NCBI RefSeq assembly: GCF_018812025.1
Contig: NC_063063.1
Location: 7,201,942-7,265,941 of the forward strand
Direction: 5' to 3'
Length of the DNA stretch: 64,000 nucleotides
Source of the DNA: Megalobrama amblycephala
Taxonomy: Eukaryota > Chordata > Actinopteri > Cypriniformes > Xenocyprididae
Positions 11,400-22,859 of this stretch are shown here, piece after piece (the stretch's first letter is position 1; every line of letters starts with the position of its first letter). A model generated the notes under the pieces. The model saw only the letters and a program-made list of their open reading frames with translations, was not told the DNA's origin and made no database searches. A program made the position numbers and the translations under genes.

Positions 11400-11670
11400 A
11401 TAAAAACATTCATTTCCCACCATCCATGATCTTTTGTTCTTCAAGGGATTATTTAGACAAATTTTGATTATAATCTGATTAGATTATTAGATTAGTGATA
11501 CATGATTGCTCTCAATTTCCTTTATTTCTTAAGGACGTGTGATTCTTAATGCAACAGTAGTTAATCATCGCCATTATTGATGCCATTGAGCCGAGCGTCA
11601 GTCTCGGCAATGAAAATGGATTAGCCCTCTGGCAAAATCACTAAAATTCATATTTTAAAACATCATTTAG
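11400..11670. promoter_or_regulatory. Candidate conserved non-coding element
   Basis: Low-repeat block bounded by AT-rich spacer. It holds clustered homeodomain-like words (TAATCTGATTAGATTATTAG, GTTAATCATC, TGGATTAGCC) and a moderately GC-rich core, GCCATTGAGCCGAGCGTCAG (11581-11600). It has no coding potential. The look is that of vertebrate developmental enhancers, but conservation was not tested. Confidence 0.35.
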
Positions 11671-12079
11671 GAAGAAAAAAAAAGAAGAAGAAGGCAAAAT
11701 GAAGCAGTGTGTTTAATTTTAACACAGTCTTGAATCGATCCAATGCTCCATGATTGATGCTGGTAAAATATTTATCCCATAAAAGAAACAAATCTGCAGT
11801 TTGGCGTGGTAGTGCAGTGAGCCAGCGGATTCAACCTTCGGTCAATGTCAGAACATTCACTGCTCTGTCCAGCTGCTGAAATGTTGCTCTGTTGGAGGAT
11901 ATGTGTAGGAAATGTTACTTTATACTGCTACTTTTTAAAAAACATAATCTTTATGAGCCACTTCCCAAGCCAGATCAACCAATACACCTTTTTTTAAAGT
12001 AAAATTTAAATGATTAACTTAAAGACAACTAATGCAAAGGGTGACCAACATGGTCATTGCTAATATTGTTGTTTTACCT

Positions 12080-12109
12080 TATTATTATTAGTAGTAGTAG
12101 TAGTAGTAG
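12080..12109. repeat. (ATT)n/(AGT)n microsatellite
   Basis: ATT triplets switching to AGT triplets. Confidence 0.85.
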
Positions 12110-12270
12110 GAACTTGGTAATTTGCATGACACTGCTAGTCATTTGATCTCAACATAACAATGTACCCGAAAAAAAAAAAATAAAAAAATAAAAAATAGAA
12201 TAAAACAGGCTTTTTCTAGAAGGCTGGTGTGTTTGGAGATCATATTTCTCTAAAGTACTAATTTATTTAT

Positions 12271-12665
12271 GCTACCATTCAAAAGATTTTTTAAATTGAT
12301 CAAAAGTGACAGTAAAGTTTTTACATTATTTTACATATTTCTATTTCAATTAAATGCTGTTCTTCTGAACTTTCAATTCATCAAAGAATCCTGAAAAATC
12401 ACGGTTTCCACAAAAATATGAAGCGGCACAAGTGTTTTCAACATTGATAATAATAAGAAATGTTTCTTGAGCACCAAGTCAGCATATTAGAATGGATCAT
12501 GCGACATGAAGACCGGGACTGCTGAAAATTCAGTTTTGCATTACAGGAATAAATTACATTTTAAAATAGATTCAATTAGAATACACTTATTTTAGATCAT
12601 AATAATATTTCACATTATTGCCATTTTTACTGCATTTTTAGCAAATAAATGCAGCCTTGATGACT
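12271..12665. repeat. Copy of the 'ACCATTCAAAAG' DNA repeat (family V), copy 3
   Basis: Contains the family words CTTCTGAACTTTCAATTCATC, AATCCTGAAAAATCACG and TCAGCATATTAGAATG, and the closing AAATAAATGCAGCCTTG. The same words recur at 54463-54976 (reverse) and 54977-55379 (forward). It is an old, diverged interspersed repeat without a coding frame. Confidence 0.75.
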
Positions 12666-12689
12666 TTTTTTAAAAAAAGCTTCATGCAG

Positions 12690-12990
12690 GCTCTGAATGT
12701 GGACATGGACATGGGAGCAGCTTGACTTCAGAGCTGTTTTGAATCATTAGCCCAGAGGAGGACACAGTGAAGAGGCCAGAGGGAGACGCTCAGAGGCAGG
12801 GCTGGATTAATGGCTCAGCCTCAGAGGAAGCTCAGGTACAGCGAGGAGTAATTAAACAAGCTTTAGGAGATGCATTCTTCAGTCAGTGAGTGTCTTACCT
12901 GCTGATTCAGGATCCTTCACCAGTCTACCTGATAAGAGAAATGACACCAGGAGCCACGACTTCCTGAAGGGAAACAAGATTGATGCATAT
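12690..12990. promoter_or_regulatory. Candidate conserved non-coding element
   Basis: GC-moderate, low-repeat block between two AT-rich repeats. It contains GCTGGATTAATGGCTCAGCC and GGAGTAATTAAACAAGC homeodomain-like sites, and purine-rich AGAGGAGGACACAGTGAAG. No frame of note. Conservation not tested. Confidence 0.33.
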
Positions 12991-13635
12991 AAACACAAGA
13001 TACAGTGATATTTGTCAGATAAAAGAGTAAACCCCTCACCCCCATCATCATAAAAAAAAGAAAAAAAAGGTAATAGAGGCATAGTCGTTCTTTATAATAA
13101 CTAGAATAATGGCAAAATACAACTTGAAAGGATTTAGACACATTTGGGGAAGCTGTTTTGAAACTGTAGCAATAGTAGCAAATAATTTAAACAAAGTATA
13201 GTCAAACTATTCTTTGCAAAGAGAATAACCACTTAAGTGACTTAGAGAGGAATATCTTTTAAAATAATATATTTTTTAAAATATATTTTGGTTTTATACT
13301 TTTAACATATATGTCAGATGGTAAAGAGAAAGAACCCTGTAAAAAACATTTATTTCTCGTTACAGAATAAAACATTAGGATTAGGAAAGAATATGGCAGA
13401 TGAGGTTGCCAGAATATTCCAGTAAAAAAAATACAGTAAAATGTACATTAAAAAAAAAATGTAAAAATTACATTTTAAATCCAACAGCCATTTTCTGCTG
13501 AATTAACAGGGCCATGTTGCTACATAAATCTGTTTTATACTTTTAACATATACTGACTTCCACCATAATAACACAGATGGTAAAGAGAAAGAATCAAAGT
13601 TCATCACATAGCACTGAATAATAAAAAAAAAAAAG

Positions 13636-13965
13636 GTAAGTGTGACTTTTTATTCACAATTATGACTCGCAATTGTGTGTTTACATCTCATAATTCTGAC
13701 TTTTTTTCTCAGAATAGCGTAATATAAATGCAATTTTGAGTTATAAAGTCAGAATTGTGAGATAAAGACTTTTTTCTTAGAACTGGACTTTATAACTCGC
13801 AATTGCGAGTTTATATCTCACAATTCTGAAAAAAGAAGCCAGAATTGCGAGATATAAACTCACTCGTGAGAAAAAAAAAATGTATTTCTCACAGTTGTGA
13901 GTTTATATCTCGCAATTCTGAGGGGAAAAAAGGTCAGAATTCTGAGATAAAAAGTCACTTTTTTT
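13636..13965. repeat. Degenerate minisatellite of 'TCGCAATTGCGAG' words
   Basis: The words CTCGCAATTG, GAGTTTATATCTC, ACAATTCTGA and AAAAAGTCAGAATT repeat in both orientations across about 330 bp. The unit is itself partly palindromic (CTCGCAATTGCGAG at 13796-13809), so either strand can fold. Non-coding. Confidence 0.8.
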
Positions 13966-14029
13966 ATTTATTTATTTAGTGGCAGAAACAAGCTTTCATA
14001 GTTAACAGTATTTTACTGTAAAATTATCA

Positions 14030-14342
14030 AGCCAATCTCACGGCAATTCGTACATATTTTAAAAGGTGGCTAATTTGTTAGAATTTGTACCACTTATATG
14101 AAAAGAAAATGTAAGCTCACTCATGAATTGTGTTAATGGTATACGAATTAGTAAGTTTTTTTACTAAATCGTACGTATTTTACGAGTTGCCAAATTTGTA
14201 TGAATTTGCACAAATGACCTACCCCTAACCCGCCCTTAAACTTACCCGTCACTGGGGTTTAGACAAATCGTATGAATTCGTAGTGAGGTCGTACAAATTA
14301 GCCACCTCATAAAATACGTACGAATTGGTCGTGAGATAGCGT
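14030..14342. mobile_element. Fold-back MITE with CTCACGGCAATTCGTAC termini
   Basis: The left CTCACGGCAATTCGTACAT and right GTACGAATTGGTCGTGAG are inverted ends. Inner words GGTGGCTAATTTGT and ACAAATTAGCCACC also pair. The middle has CCTACCCCTAACCCGCCC. No coding potential. Confidence 0.75.
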
Positions 14343-14622
14343 TGAAAATTACACAAAATGTAAAGCACGGGAACTTACTGTTAACCAACATTTTTAAAGT
14401 CTTTTACAGTTAAAATGATAATCATTTTTTACTGTGCAGAATCCAGAGCAAAACAGATAACAGATAATTTCTGAAAAAGTATACATATTTCGCAGGGCCC
14501 TGTTGTTGTTATAATTTTAAAAATTGTTAAATTGTTAACATTTTATGAATTCAATTGATCAGACATCCTTCTGTGAGAATTAAAATGTAATTAAACCATT
14601 TAAACAGAACTAAAGAAAAATT

Positions 14623-14991
14623 GGTCCCACTTTATATTAAGTGGCCTTAACTACTATGTACTTACATCAAAAAATAAGTACAATGTACTTATTGGGTTCA
14701 TATTGAATTGCAAAACACATTTGCAGCTATTGAGGTGGAAACGGGTAAGGTTAGGGAAAGCTTAGGTGGTATGGGTAGGTTTAAGGATAGGGCTAAGGGT
14801 TAAGGGATGGGTCAACAGTGTAATTATAAATGTAATTACAGAAATTAATTACAGATGTAATTACATGCAGGTGTTTTTAAAATATAAGTACAATGTAAAA
14901 ACATGTATGTACACAATAAGTGCATTGTATCAAATGATTAATTTAAATGTAAGTACATAGTAGTTAAGGCCACTTAATATAAAGTGGGTCC
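14623..14991. mobile_element. MITE with GGTCCCACTTTATATTAAG termini
   Basis: The left GGTCCCACTTTATATTAAG...GTACTTACAT is mirrored by ATGTAAGTACATAG...AATATAAAGTGGGTCC. The inverted ends are about 45 bp. The middle carries GGGTAGGTTTAAGGATAGGG words common in fish repeats. Confidence 0.82.
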
Positions 14992-16324
14992 GAAAAATTC
15001 AAACGAAAAGCAGAATTGGGGGGAAAAATGAGACCGATTTCATTGGGGGGCCTAACTATAGTGTTATTCTTTATTTGTGAAGGCTCAGTGTATCACACAG
15101 ATCAAAAGACCATTGAATACTGACTTCCTTTCCTGACTCTGCCATTGATTTTTAAACAGAGCTGCACTGTCAAAGAGAACAGAAGACATGAACTTTAGTT
15201 TTGATCATGATTCCCTTGACGTCTGTTAACCCTGCTCCCTCACATCCTGTCTTTCTCTTTCTTAAATATAGCCTCATTATCTCCCCCTGTACTTTAAGAT
15301 GTAGAAAATTATTCTTCAAATTGCTACTACACACATGTAGACTCTTAATTATTTTGTGCTCATAAAGAGCACTACCCAAACACAAGCCTTTGATAATTTG
15401 CTAACTCAATATATCAAATAACAAATTTGGGGTTATATTTAGTCTAGAATAAAAGGCAAGGCAATTTTCACAATATAATGGCCTGCCTTTTAATCAGGCT
15501 TACTAGTAAATCAAGGAAATTTAATTTCTATAGCACTTTTCGCAATGCACGCAATTTCAAAGCAATTTGGTTATTTATTTATTCATTTATTATTTATATA
15601 TTTAATATGCATTATTCACTTCTGGTACAGACCTTAATTGAATCTTAAAATGTTATTATTCACATGAATAATTCATAATTAGGACTCCAGCTTTTGATGT
15701 TTCTGAAGGTTTTCAGGACATTCTAGTTCTGCAGTCTGCTATAATTTACTCTCTCTTTTTTTTTCTTCTTTTTTTTGTATTATTTGAAGATATTTTGAGT
15801 GCCTCCCCCAGCAACAAGAGCACAGAAAACACAAAAGCCACTGCATGAAGATAAAACTGCGGTCTTAGACGCATTGAAAATCTGACCATCAGAAAGTACA
15901 GCTTGCTCTGGCCTTTCCTGTGCAGTGCAGTGGTTGAATCCATTCTGCTGTTTAGGCGTACTTTCACATTCTGTACCTGACCATGTTCCAACTACAGACT
16001 TTAAACTGGATTGATACATTTGTCCTAACGGGAAAAGTCTATGTAAACAAAATTAAAATAATTAATAATAATATTTGTACATATGCATCTCTTTCAATAA
16101 ACTTAAAATATATGGTTTTAATAGATATAATCAACAACTTTAAATGAATAGTTTTTATATTTCATCGTTTTTTTTTTATTATTTCATTCGCAGTGCTTCA
16201 TGGGATTGTAGTACTCTCAGTCTTTGTCTTTTTGTCCGATTTTCAAATAAGATTTTGCTTCAAATAAAAGTTTGTTATGTTGTGATTCACCTCGTAGCTG
16301 GTTGGTGTTCATATCGTAAATATG
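14992..16324. other. Intergenic, nothing recognised
   Basis: AT-rich sequence. Overlapping small frames at 15746-16019 sit in unremarkable DNA and have no recognisable motif. No terminal repeats or RNA genes are seen. Confidence 0.45.
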
Positions 16325-16540
16325 AGCTAGTAGAAAATTGGACATGAACAAGTCATATTTACTACTAGGAAACTCAGAGTTTCCGAGTTGGTCGTGCCAC
16401 AAAGAGGAGAACAATTGCTGCTGTGACTGGTATTCTTTTCTTTATTAGTTTTTCCACAACAGCTACATTGCATTGTTTTGTCATTAAAGAGGTGCATGTT
16501 TACATATGAATAACTATTTGAAGCATATATTTTAAAAAAA
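16325..16540. repeat. Dispersed repeat Y, copy 1
   Basis: Shares CTAGTAGAAAA, AGTCATATTTACTACT, TGGTATTCTTTTCT and GTTTACATATGAATAAC with 18885-19125 in the same orientation. Copy 1 lacks an internal piece carrying AAAATGGCGGAG that copy 2 has. Confidence 0.7.
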
Positions 16541-16649
16541 AATAGCCAAAAATAGCCTGCATTTGACTGAAATTCCAGAATCGTCAATGAAATTGATGCT
16601 AAATAATTTGGCTTTAATAAGATTTCCTCAAATAGGCAAGAATAAACCT

Positions 16650-17741
16650 GGGGCCCGTTTCAGAAAGGAGGTTAAGTGGAAACTCTGAGTATGTTAACCC
16701 TGAAATGAGGGAAACTCTGGGTTTTCCGTTTCAGAATGGGAGGTATGTCAAACCTGAGAAAGCAGGTTAAGTCAAGCCCGTTTCTGAAAGAGAGGTAACT
16801 TCTGCTCAGAGTCAGTTACCATAGTAACTGGTCGGGAGCAGGTTTTCTTCAGTAAACCCAGAGATTCCTTCGGTCTCCTCCCCTTTTTTAAAGTGCAAGT
16901 GATGTTTAAATAGTTCACACATTCATTCACGCTGCAAAAATGCTTTTCGTACTGAGTATTTTTTGTCCTATTTCAAGTACAAATATCATTTTACTTAAAT
17001 AAAAATAATCTTAATGCAAAACGGAAAACAAGATTATTCAGAGTGTCTATTACTAAGTGCAAATTTACAGTAGCTCCACCCCCCCAATGTCAGACCAGGT
17101 TAAAATTGTCGTACTCTTTTGTGGCTGCAGTGGTGTAGGCAGTAGTGTGATGGGTGCGGAGAACTAACTTGTGATGCAATAGACGGGGTTCGAATTTTAC
17201 CTTTTGCCGAGCTTGCTATTCCCCCTTTCCCCTTCACATAAGAAAGGCATTTATTTTCAATAAAAATGAAGAAAATGTTCTAAAAGTGGAAGTAAATTGC
17301 CTAACGAGTGTTTAATAATGATAAAATCATTTACACTCTTATTATTGCATCCAGTTAAATTATTTTTTTCTTCTTTTTTTGCGTGTGGGATACCATGAAA
17401 ATGAATATTAGTTCAATAATTTACGACAATAACACTCTACCAGGTTTCACCTTTGATATTATGTTAAGAATTAAACTTACATTCACTCAGAAGTATGCGG
17501 ACGTCCTTTTGTCATGTGCTGTTGCCATGGTGAATCGTAATATCGGAGCTCCATTGATGATGGCTTTTCATAGTCGTGTTGCACGCGCTTAACTCCGAGT
17601 CAACCTACTCAGAGTCGACTGAACTAACTGATTCAGCTGTTCTGAAACAGAAAACTCAGAGTTTCCCATCTCAAAGTAAGTCAACTCAGAGTTCAAGTTT
17701 TAACTCTGAGTTGGTTGAACCTCCTTATTGAAACGGGCCCC
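16650..17741. mobile_element. Harbinger-like DNA element with GGGCCCGTTTC termini
   Basis: The left GGGCCCGTTTCAGAAAGGAG and right CCTCCTTATTGAAACGGGCC are inverted, with CTG on each side (16648-16650 and 17741-17743) as a possible 3-bp TSD. Subterminal ACTCTGAGT/ACTCAGAGT words repeat in both halves. There is no transposase frame. A tRNA-like fragment is inside. Confidence 0.7.
17115..17215 (+). repeat. tRNA-derived SINE head-like fragment
   Basis: A possible A box near AGTGGTGTAGGCAGTAG and a good B box, GGGGTTCGAATTTTACC (17189-17205), occur at tRNA-like spacing within the Harbinger-like element. No cloverleaf can be closed, so this is not a functional tRNA. It is either a SINE remnant or a chance Pol III-like module. 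Confidence 0.45.
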
Positions 17742-18093
17742 TGGTGTCCTCTATGATTCCTGTTCTTTCAGACAACAAAGCGCTTGAACGCGACAAGCTC
17801 GTAATCACAACTTCAGAAGGAGTAAGACATTTCTGATAGCACATGAAGACAGAATAATATGCATCCACGGCATATCGTAATTACTGAATAGAATTCTTTA
17901 TAGGATGATGAGTACCAAAGAACTCGAATAATTACAAGTCTGAGAGCCTCCGACTTGTACCACATGACTACTGTACCGCCTGACCACTGCAGATTCATAT
18001 TGCCGTTTATAGTATTGCCGTAGAAACATTTATTTCTGAGGATGTGAACAGTTCGGATTAGAACGTCATGTGTCATCATCTCATAATTATGGC

Positions 18094-18599
18094 AATTGAC
18101 CCTTCGCTGGGAGTTTGATTGACAAGCGATCTAACCAGTCATAAGGCCGAATCTGCCATTTTGTCCGACAAAGCAGTCAGGAGTTAGAAGATTAACCTCG
18201 GTGGACTTAAACTTGAAAAATGGTGCGTATGGACGTCTTTCCACATTTGAAACAACATTCCTTCTGATGTTCATTCATGTTTATTTGATGCCATAAATGA
18301 ACTAGTAGGAAGAGATGATCGGGTTACGAGCCGCTTGATATGAGGCGCTACAGCAATCTGTCACGACACATTAAAGAGTCACAAAACGGCTTTTATTGTT
18401 CGAATTTCTTAAAAAAATTACACAGTTTGAAAGCTGGGACTTTGTTTGATATCATAAGTAACCTGCTCTGTCTTATCTGTCGACGTGTTGTCAGTGTCCT
18501 CTTTGCTCCGATGTATTTTTCACTGTGTGTGGTGTGACAGCGCCATGCCGGACAAAGCAACAGTAACTAAGGGGGGCGGAGTCTTTGCGAAGGGTCAGT
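18094..18599 (+). mobile_element. DNA repeat E with GACCCTTCGC termini, copy 1
   Basis: The left AATTGACCCTTCGC and right TTTGCGAAGGGTCA are inverted ends. The body includes CATAAGGCCGAATCTGCCAT and ACTAGTAGGAAGAGATGATCG. The second copy is inverted at 46708-47206, with the same layout and moderate divergence. The short frames inside have no recognised domain. Confidence 0.78.
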
Positions 18600-18679
18600 T
18601 ACGACATGTAGTGAACACAGAATTAGTTAGGTTAAGACTCCGTATTAAATTTTATGTAGATGAAAACTAGGCTGTGATG

Positions 18680-18800
18680 GATAGACATTTAATCATTTAA
18701 CAGATGCTATTATCCAGTTTTCAAAGTGACTTACAAATGAGGAGAGCAATACAAGCAATCAAATCAACAACAGAGCAACAAGTGCTATGAAAAATAAAAA
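18680..18800. repeat. LINE-tail-like fragment
   Basis: TTTAACAGATGCTATTATCC and AAAGTGACTTACAAATGAGG resemble a very common fish L2/CR1-type 3' segment. Short and undated. Confidence 0.45.
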
Positions 18801-18884
18801 CTCACTAATGCACTCTCTATAGAATCTAGACCTTAATGCTGCCTTCACATGATATATGTTTCTTCATACGATTTGTTTCCTAGT

Positions 18885-19125
18885 AGAAAATTTGATATGA
18901 AGAAGTCATATTTACTACTGGGAAGCTCTTTTGATACCTGAGTTTCAGAATTGGACGTGCCACAAAACTTAAAAATGGCGGAGGGGAGAATGATTGCTGC
19001 TCTGACTGTCACTGGTATTCTTTTCTATATTAGTTTTTTCCACAACCAGTTACATCACCTTGTCTTGTTCGTTAAAGTGGTGCATATTTACATATATGAA
19101 TAACCATTTGAAGCATATTGGATGT
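18885..19125. repeat. Dispersed repeat Y, copy 2
   Basis: Same orientation as 16325-16540. Here the YY1-like stretch AAAAATGGCGGAG is present, after GGACGTGCCACAAAAC. Confidence 0.7.
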
Positions 19126-19377
19126 TTTATACACAGCAAAAATATCACACTGTACACAACTCTCAGGAGCACACAAACATTTCTGTATAAATAGAGAGTA
19201 AAGTACAAAAATGTGTGTTAAGAACTTTGTATGAAAATCTGGTGCTCTATAAAACTTGTTTATTGTGTTTGAATTGGTCCAAGTATGGCACTTATTGCTT
19301 GAAAACTAACTTCATGCAACTAACACTAAACCACTCCTATTCCTGACCCTATAGTAAGTACATGTTGTTAAAGGGTT

Positions 19378-20197
19378 AGTTCACTCAAAAATGAAAATTC
19401 CTTTCATTTATTACTCACCCTCATGGCGTTCCACATCCGTAAGACCTTCGTTAATCTTCGGAAACACAAATTAAGGATCTTTTTGATGAAGTCTGAGAGG
19501 TTTCTATCTCTCCACAGAGATCCAACGCAACTACAACTCCTTAGGTCCATAAAGGTAGGAAAAAGACATCATTAAATTACTCCAGTGGCTTAAACTCAAT
19601 TTTATGAAGCAATGTGAGTGCTTTGTTTCCGCAAAAAAAACCCCATAATTTACCACTTTACTTACAAAAATATTGATCTGCAACGTGAGTTCATTAGAGC
19701 CAGAAAGAGACAGAAACCTCCTCAGACTTCATCAAAAAGACCTTAATTAGATTATATTAGAAAACTTTATTGTCCACACATGTGGAAATTCATCTTCAGC
19801 CTCACAAAAACATAAAAAAACATATACCACAGATACATTTGACTTTACAAACCAATACAACAAACACACAAAACATACCTAAGAAACTTGCAAGAACTAC
19901 CTGCCCCATGGATTACAAACACAAAACATAAAGTAAATATATAAACTAATCACACTAAGACCATAAATAAGATAACTAAGTAATATTACTAAATAAATAA
20001 CAATCCTTAGTAACATAGTGTACAAAAATCCTAACCATAGATTATTTATTTAATAAAATAATGGCAGATTGTATAAAAGATTTCTTAAAAATATAATTTG
20101 TGCTCCAAAAATGAACAAAGGTCTTATGGATGTGGAATGACACAAGGGTGAGTAATAAATGACAGAATTTTCATTTTTGGGTGAACTAACGCTTTAA
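19378..20197. mobile_element. TTAA-type MITE (family A), copy 3, split by a retroelement piece
   Basis: The left end TTAAAGGGTTAGTTCACTC and the right end GGGTGAACTAACGCTTTAA are inverted. The right arm is interrupted at about 19744-20100 by a fragment that begins ATTAGAAAACTTTATTGTCC. The arms otherwise pair as in the other copies. Confidence 0.78.
19744..20100 (-). mobile_element. Non-LTR retrotransposon 3' fragment (Rex1/CR1-like), inserted in MITE
   Basis: TAGAAAACTTTATTGTCCAC followed by TTCATCTTCAGCCTC resembles the antisense 3' end of fish Rex1-type LINEs; the tail class is inferred. It interrupts the right arm of the host MITE between CTTAATT and AATTTGTG. No reverse transcriptase frame is present. 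Confidence 0.45.
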
Positions 20198-20717
20198 TAT
20201 TAACCAGTACTGTAACAAGAACACGTTAAAATAAAGTGTAACCAATCAACTAATCTGTCAAAACTCATAAAAAAAACATTAAATTATATCAAATAGCTTA
20301 TATGTTACATATTCAGCAAAAATCAGATGACCAGTAGTGGTGGAAAATGCTCCCTTTTATGATTAACATTTATTTATTTATTTTTAATAACGAGTTAGTG
20401 CATATTCACATTATGTGCATTTTTCCACCTCCAGTATACTGGACTGTTGTGCAGTCATGAGAAGGAGATTTCTTTGCATTATGGTAATGGCGTAAATTAT
20501 TATCTTAATAATATTTTTTGTGTTAAGCAATAGGAGAGACTGTCTCTCAGCGGTTTTATCTTTATCTTTAACCATGGTGGTCATGATTAAAATACATACA
20601 TATGAAATATGTTTATATACTGTATATCATCAGAATTCATTGATACTTTTGAATGACCATCAATGGAGAAATTTGTTTTTAGGAACAGGATGGTGTAGTA
20701 GGTACTAACTGAATCAT

Positions 20718-21642
20718 AAAGGTGCCCTAGAATTAAAAATTGAATTTACCTTGGCATGGTTTAATAACAAGAGTTCAGTACATGGAAATGACATACAGTG
20801 AGTCTCAAACTCCATTGTTTCCTCCTTCTTATATAAATCTCATTTGTTTAAAAGACCAGAAGAACAGGCGAATCTCAACATAACACCGACTGTTACGTAA
20901 CAGTCGGGATCATTAATATGTACGCCCCTAATATTTGCATATGCCAGCCCATGTTCAAGGTATAGACAAGGGCAGAACGTCTGGATGTGCACAGCTGAAT
21001 CATCAGACTGGTAAGCAAGCAAGGACAATAGCGAAAAATGGCAGATGGAGCGATAATAACTGACATGATCCATGTTATCATGATATTTTTAGTGATATTT
21101 GTAAATTGTCTTCGTACTTGTACTTGATATTTGTAAAAAGTTTCGTAGCTAATGTACTGTTAAATGTGGTTAAAGTTACCATCGTTTTTACTGTATTCAC
21201 GGAGACAAGACTGTCGCTATTTTCATTTTTAAACACTTGCAGTCTGTAAAATGCATAAACACAACTTCATTCTTTATAAATCTCTCCAGCAGTGTGTAAT
21301 GTTAGCTTTAGCCACGGAGCACCATCAAACTCATTCAGAATTAAACGTAAACATCCAAATAAATACCATACTTACGCGATTAGACATGTTGCATGACGAA
21401 CACTTTGTTATATTAGCTGTGTGAACTTTGTTTATGCTGTTTAAGGCAAGCACGAGGGAGCACGAGAATTTAAAGGGGCCGCAGCCTGAATCTACGCATA
21501 TTTAATGATGCCCCAAAATAGGCAGTTAAAAAAATGAATAAAAAAATCTATGGGGTATTTTGAGCTAAAACTTCACAGACACATTCAGGGGACACCTTAG
21601 ACTTATATTACATCTTTTGAAAACACGTTCTATGGCACCTAT
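20718..21642. mobile_element. DNA element I with AAAGGTGCC termini; carries palindrome and octamer
   Basis: The left AAAGGTGCCCTAGAA and right TTCTATGGCACCT are inverted ends. Inside is a perfect 22-bp palindrome centred on TTACGTAA (20886-20907), then an ATTTGCAT octamer (about 20934-20941). I recall similar sequence as a common cyprinid repeat. No coding frame is recognised. Confidence 0.75.
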
Positions 21643-22157
21643 AAGTCGTAGTTTAGGACAGGACCTAGGTCTCCATAATGTTTACTGACTGCTGAATTCA
21701 AACATTCAGTTGAAAAATCATTTTTAGCACTTTATCATTCTGGCATTCTTTTCATCCAGTTTTGGAGATCTCTATATACACAGGTCATTTATAAAAGTAT
21801 ACAGATGGTTTTACAAGCTTTTAACAAACAAGTTCAAGACAAATAACGTATAATGATTTGTGTTGTTAAGATCTATATGTGTATGTGCGTTCTGAGAGAC
21901 ATCCAGTGATATGTGGGGTAATCATGTCAAGTCTTATTGCCTGCCAAACTGATAAACCATTTTATTTCAACAGCTAAATCATCAGTGGTGTCTCCTGGAA
22001 ATCTGTTGTAAATCAAACCTTGAATTGAACTTAATCATTGCAAACATTCTCCCCACAGAAAACACAGACGAACACTTGTACATCTATCTTTATGAGGACA
22101 TTCATTGACACAATGCAATCTCTAGCTCCTTACCCTAACCTTATCCCTAAAACCATT
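21643..22157. other. Intergenic, nothing recognised
   Basis: AT-rich, no repeats or frames that I can assign. Confidence 0.45.
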
Positions 22158-22500
22158 GGTGCGTCCCAATTTGCGTACTTATGCACTATTCTATGACGTT
22201 TTTAAGTATAAATAGTGCGAGTAGTGCATTCACACTGAAAATTCCAAAAAGAAAAAGTACACTTTAAATACCCGGATGATGCACTAAATTATCATAAAAA
22301 ACGAAGTGTGGAATGTGGGACACTTCATGCACTCAACTGTCACAGCTTTAATTACGTAGCGGAGGAGAAGGGGCTGTCAGACTCCAATGTTAAATAACAA
22401 AATAACCTTATACAATTCACGCACTACATGGATGAGTACATAGTGCATAAGTGCATAGTGTATAAGTGCATAGTGTATAGTGCGTCATTTGGGACGCAAC
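22158..22500. mobile_element. MITE W with GTGCGTCCCAA termini, copy 1
   Basis: The left GGTGCGTCCCAATTTGCG and right CGTCATTTGGGACGCAAC are inverted. The body has CTATGACGTTTTTAAGTATA and repeated GTGCATAGTG words. A second, slightly shorter copy is at 44320-44619 in the same orientation and nearly identical over long stretches, so both are fairly young. Confidence 0.83.
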
Positions 22501-22626
22501 TCAGGTCTTAACCCTCAAACAGGGGTCTTAGAAAGTGAGGACCGGCCAAAATGTCCTCATTTTGCTCTCTTTGTCCTCACTCTGATGGTCTAAAACTCAA
22601 ACCATTCCTCACAAGCAATATTTGTA

Positions 22627-22628
<2 letters not shown>

Positions 22629-22659
<31 letters not shown>
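22629..22659. repeat. (CA)n microsatellite
   Basis: About 15 CA units. Confidence 0.95.
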
Positions 22660-22661
<2 letters not shown>

Positions 22662-22859
22662 ACAGGAAATACCAAAGTGTGATAGGTCAGAATGGATGTA
22701 TACATTGCTTGACTCACACAGAAAAACTCATGAATTGACCTTCTCGAATTCATAATAAAATGCAAAACAGCGAACAGCAAATTAAACTGTTATGACTTAT
22801 ATTGTGAGTGCTTATGTTGTTGTTTCTACTTTAGAATATTTAAATATGGAAAGTGTAAG

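Noticed and set aside
14740..14815. Telomere-like GGTTAGGG and AGGGTTAAGGG words
   Set aside because: Too few and irregular; part of the MITE at 14623-14991.
17115..17215. Functional tRNA gene
   Set aside because: A and B boxes can be seen but no acceptor stem or anticodon arm closes.
22158..22500. CRISPR-like or tandem array from GTGCATAGTG repeats
   Set aside because: Vertebrate DNA; the repeats are the tail of MITE W, present also in copy 2.
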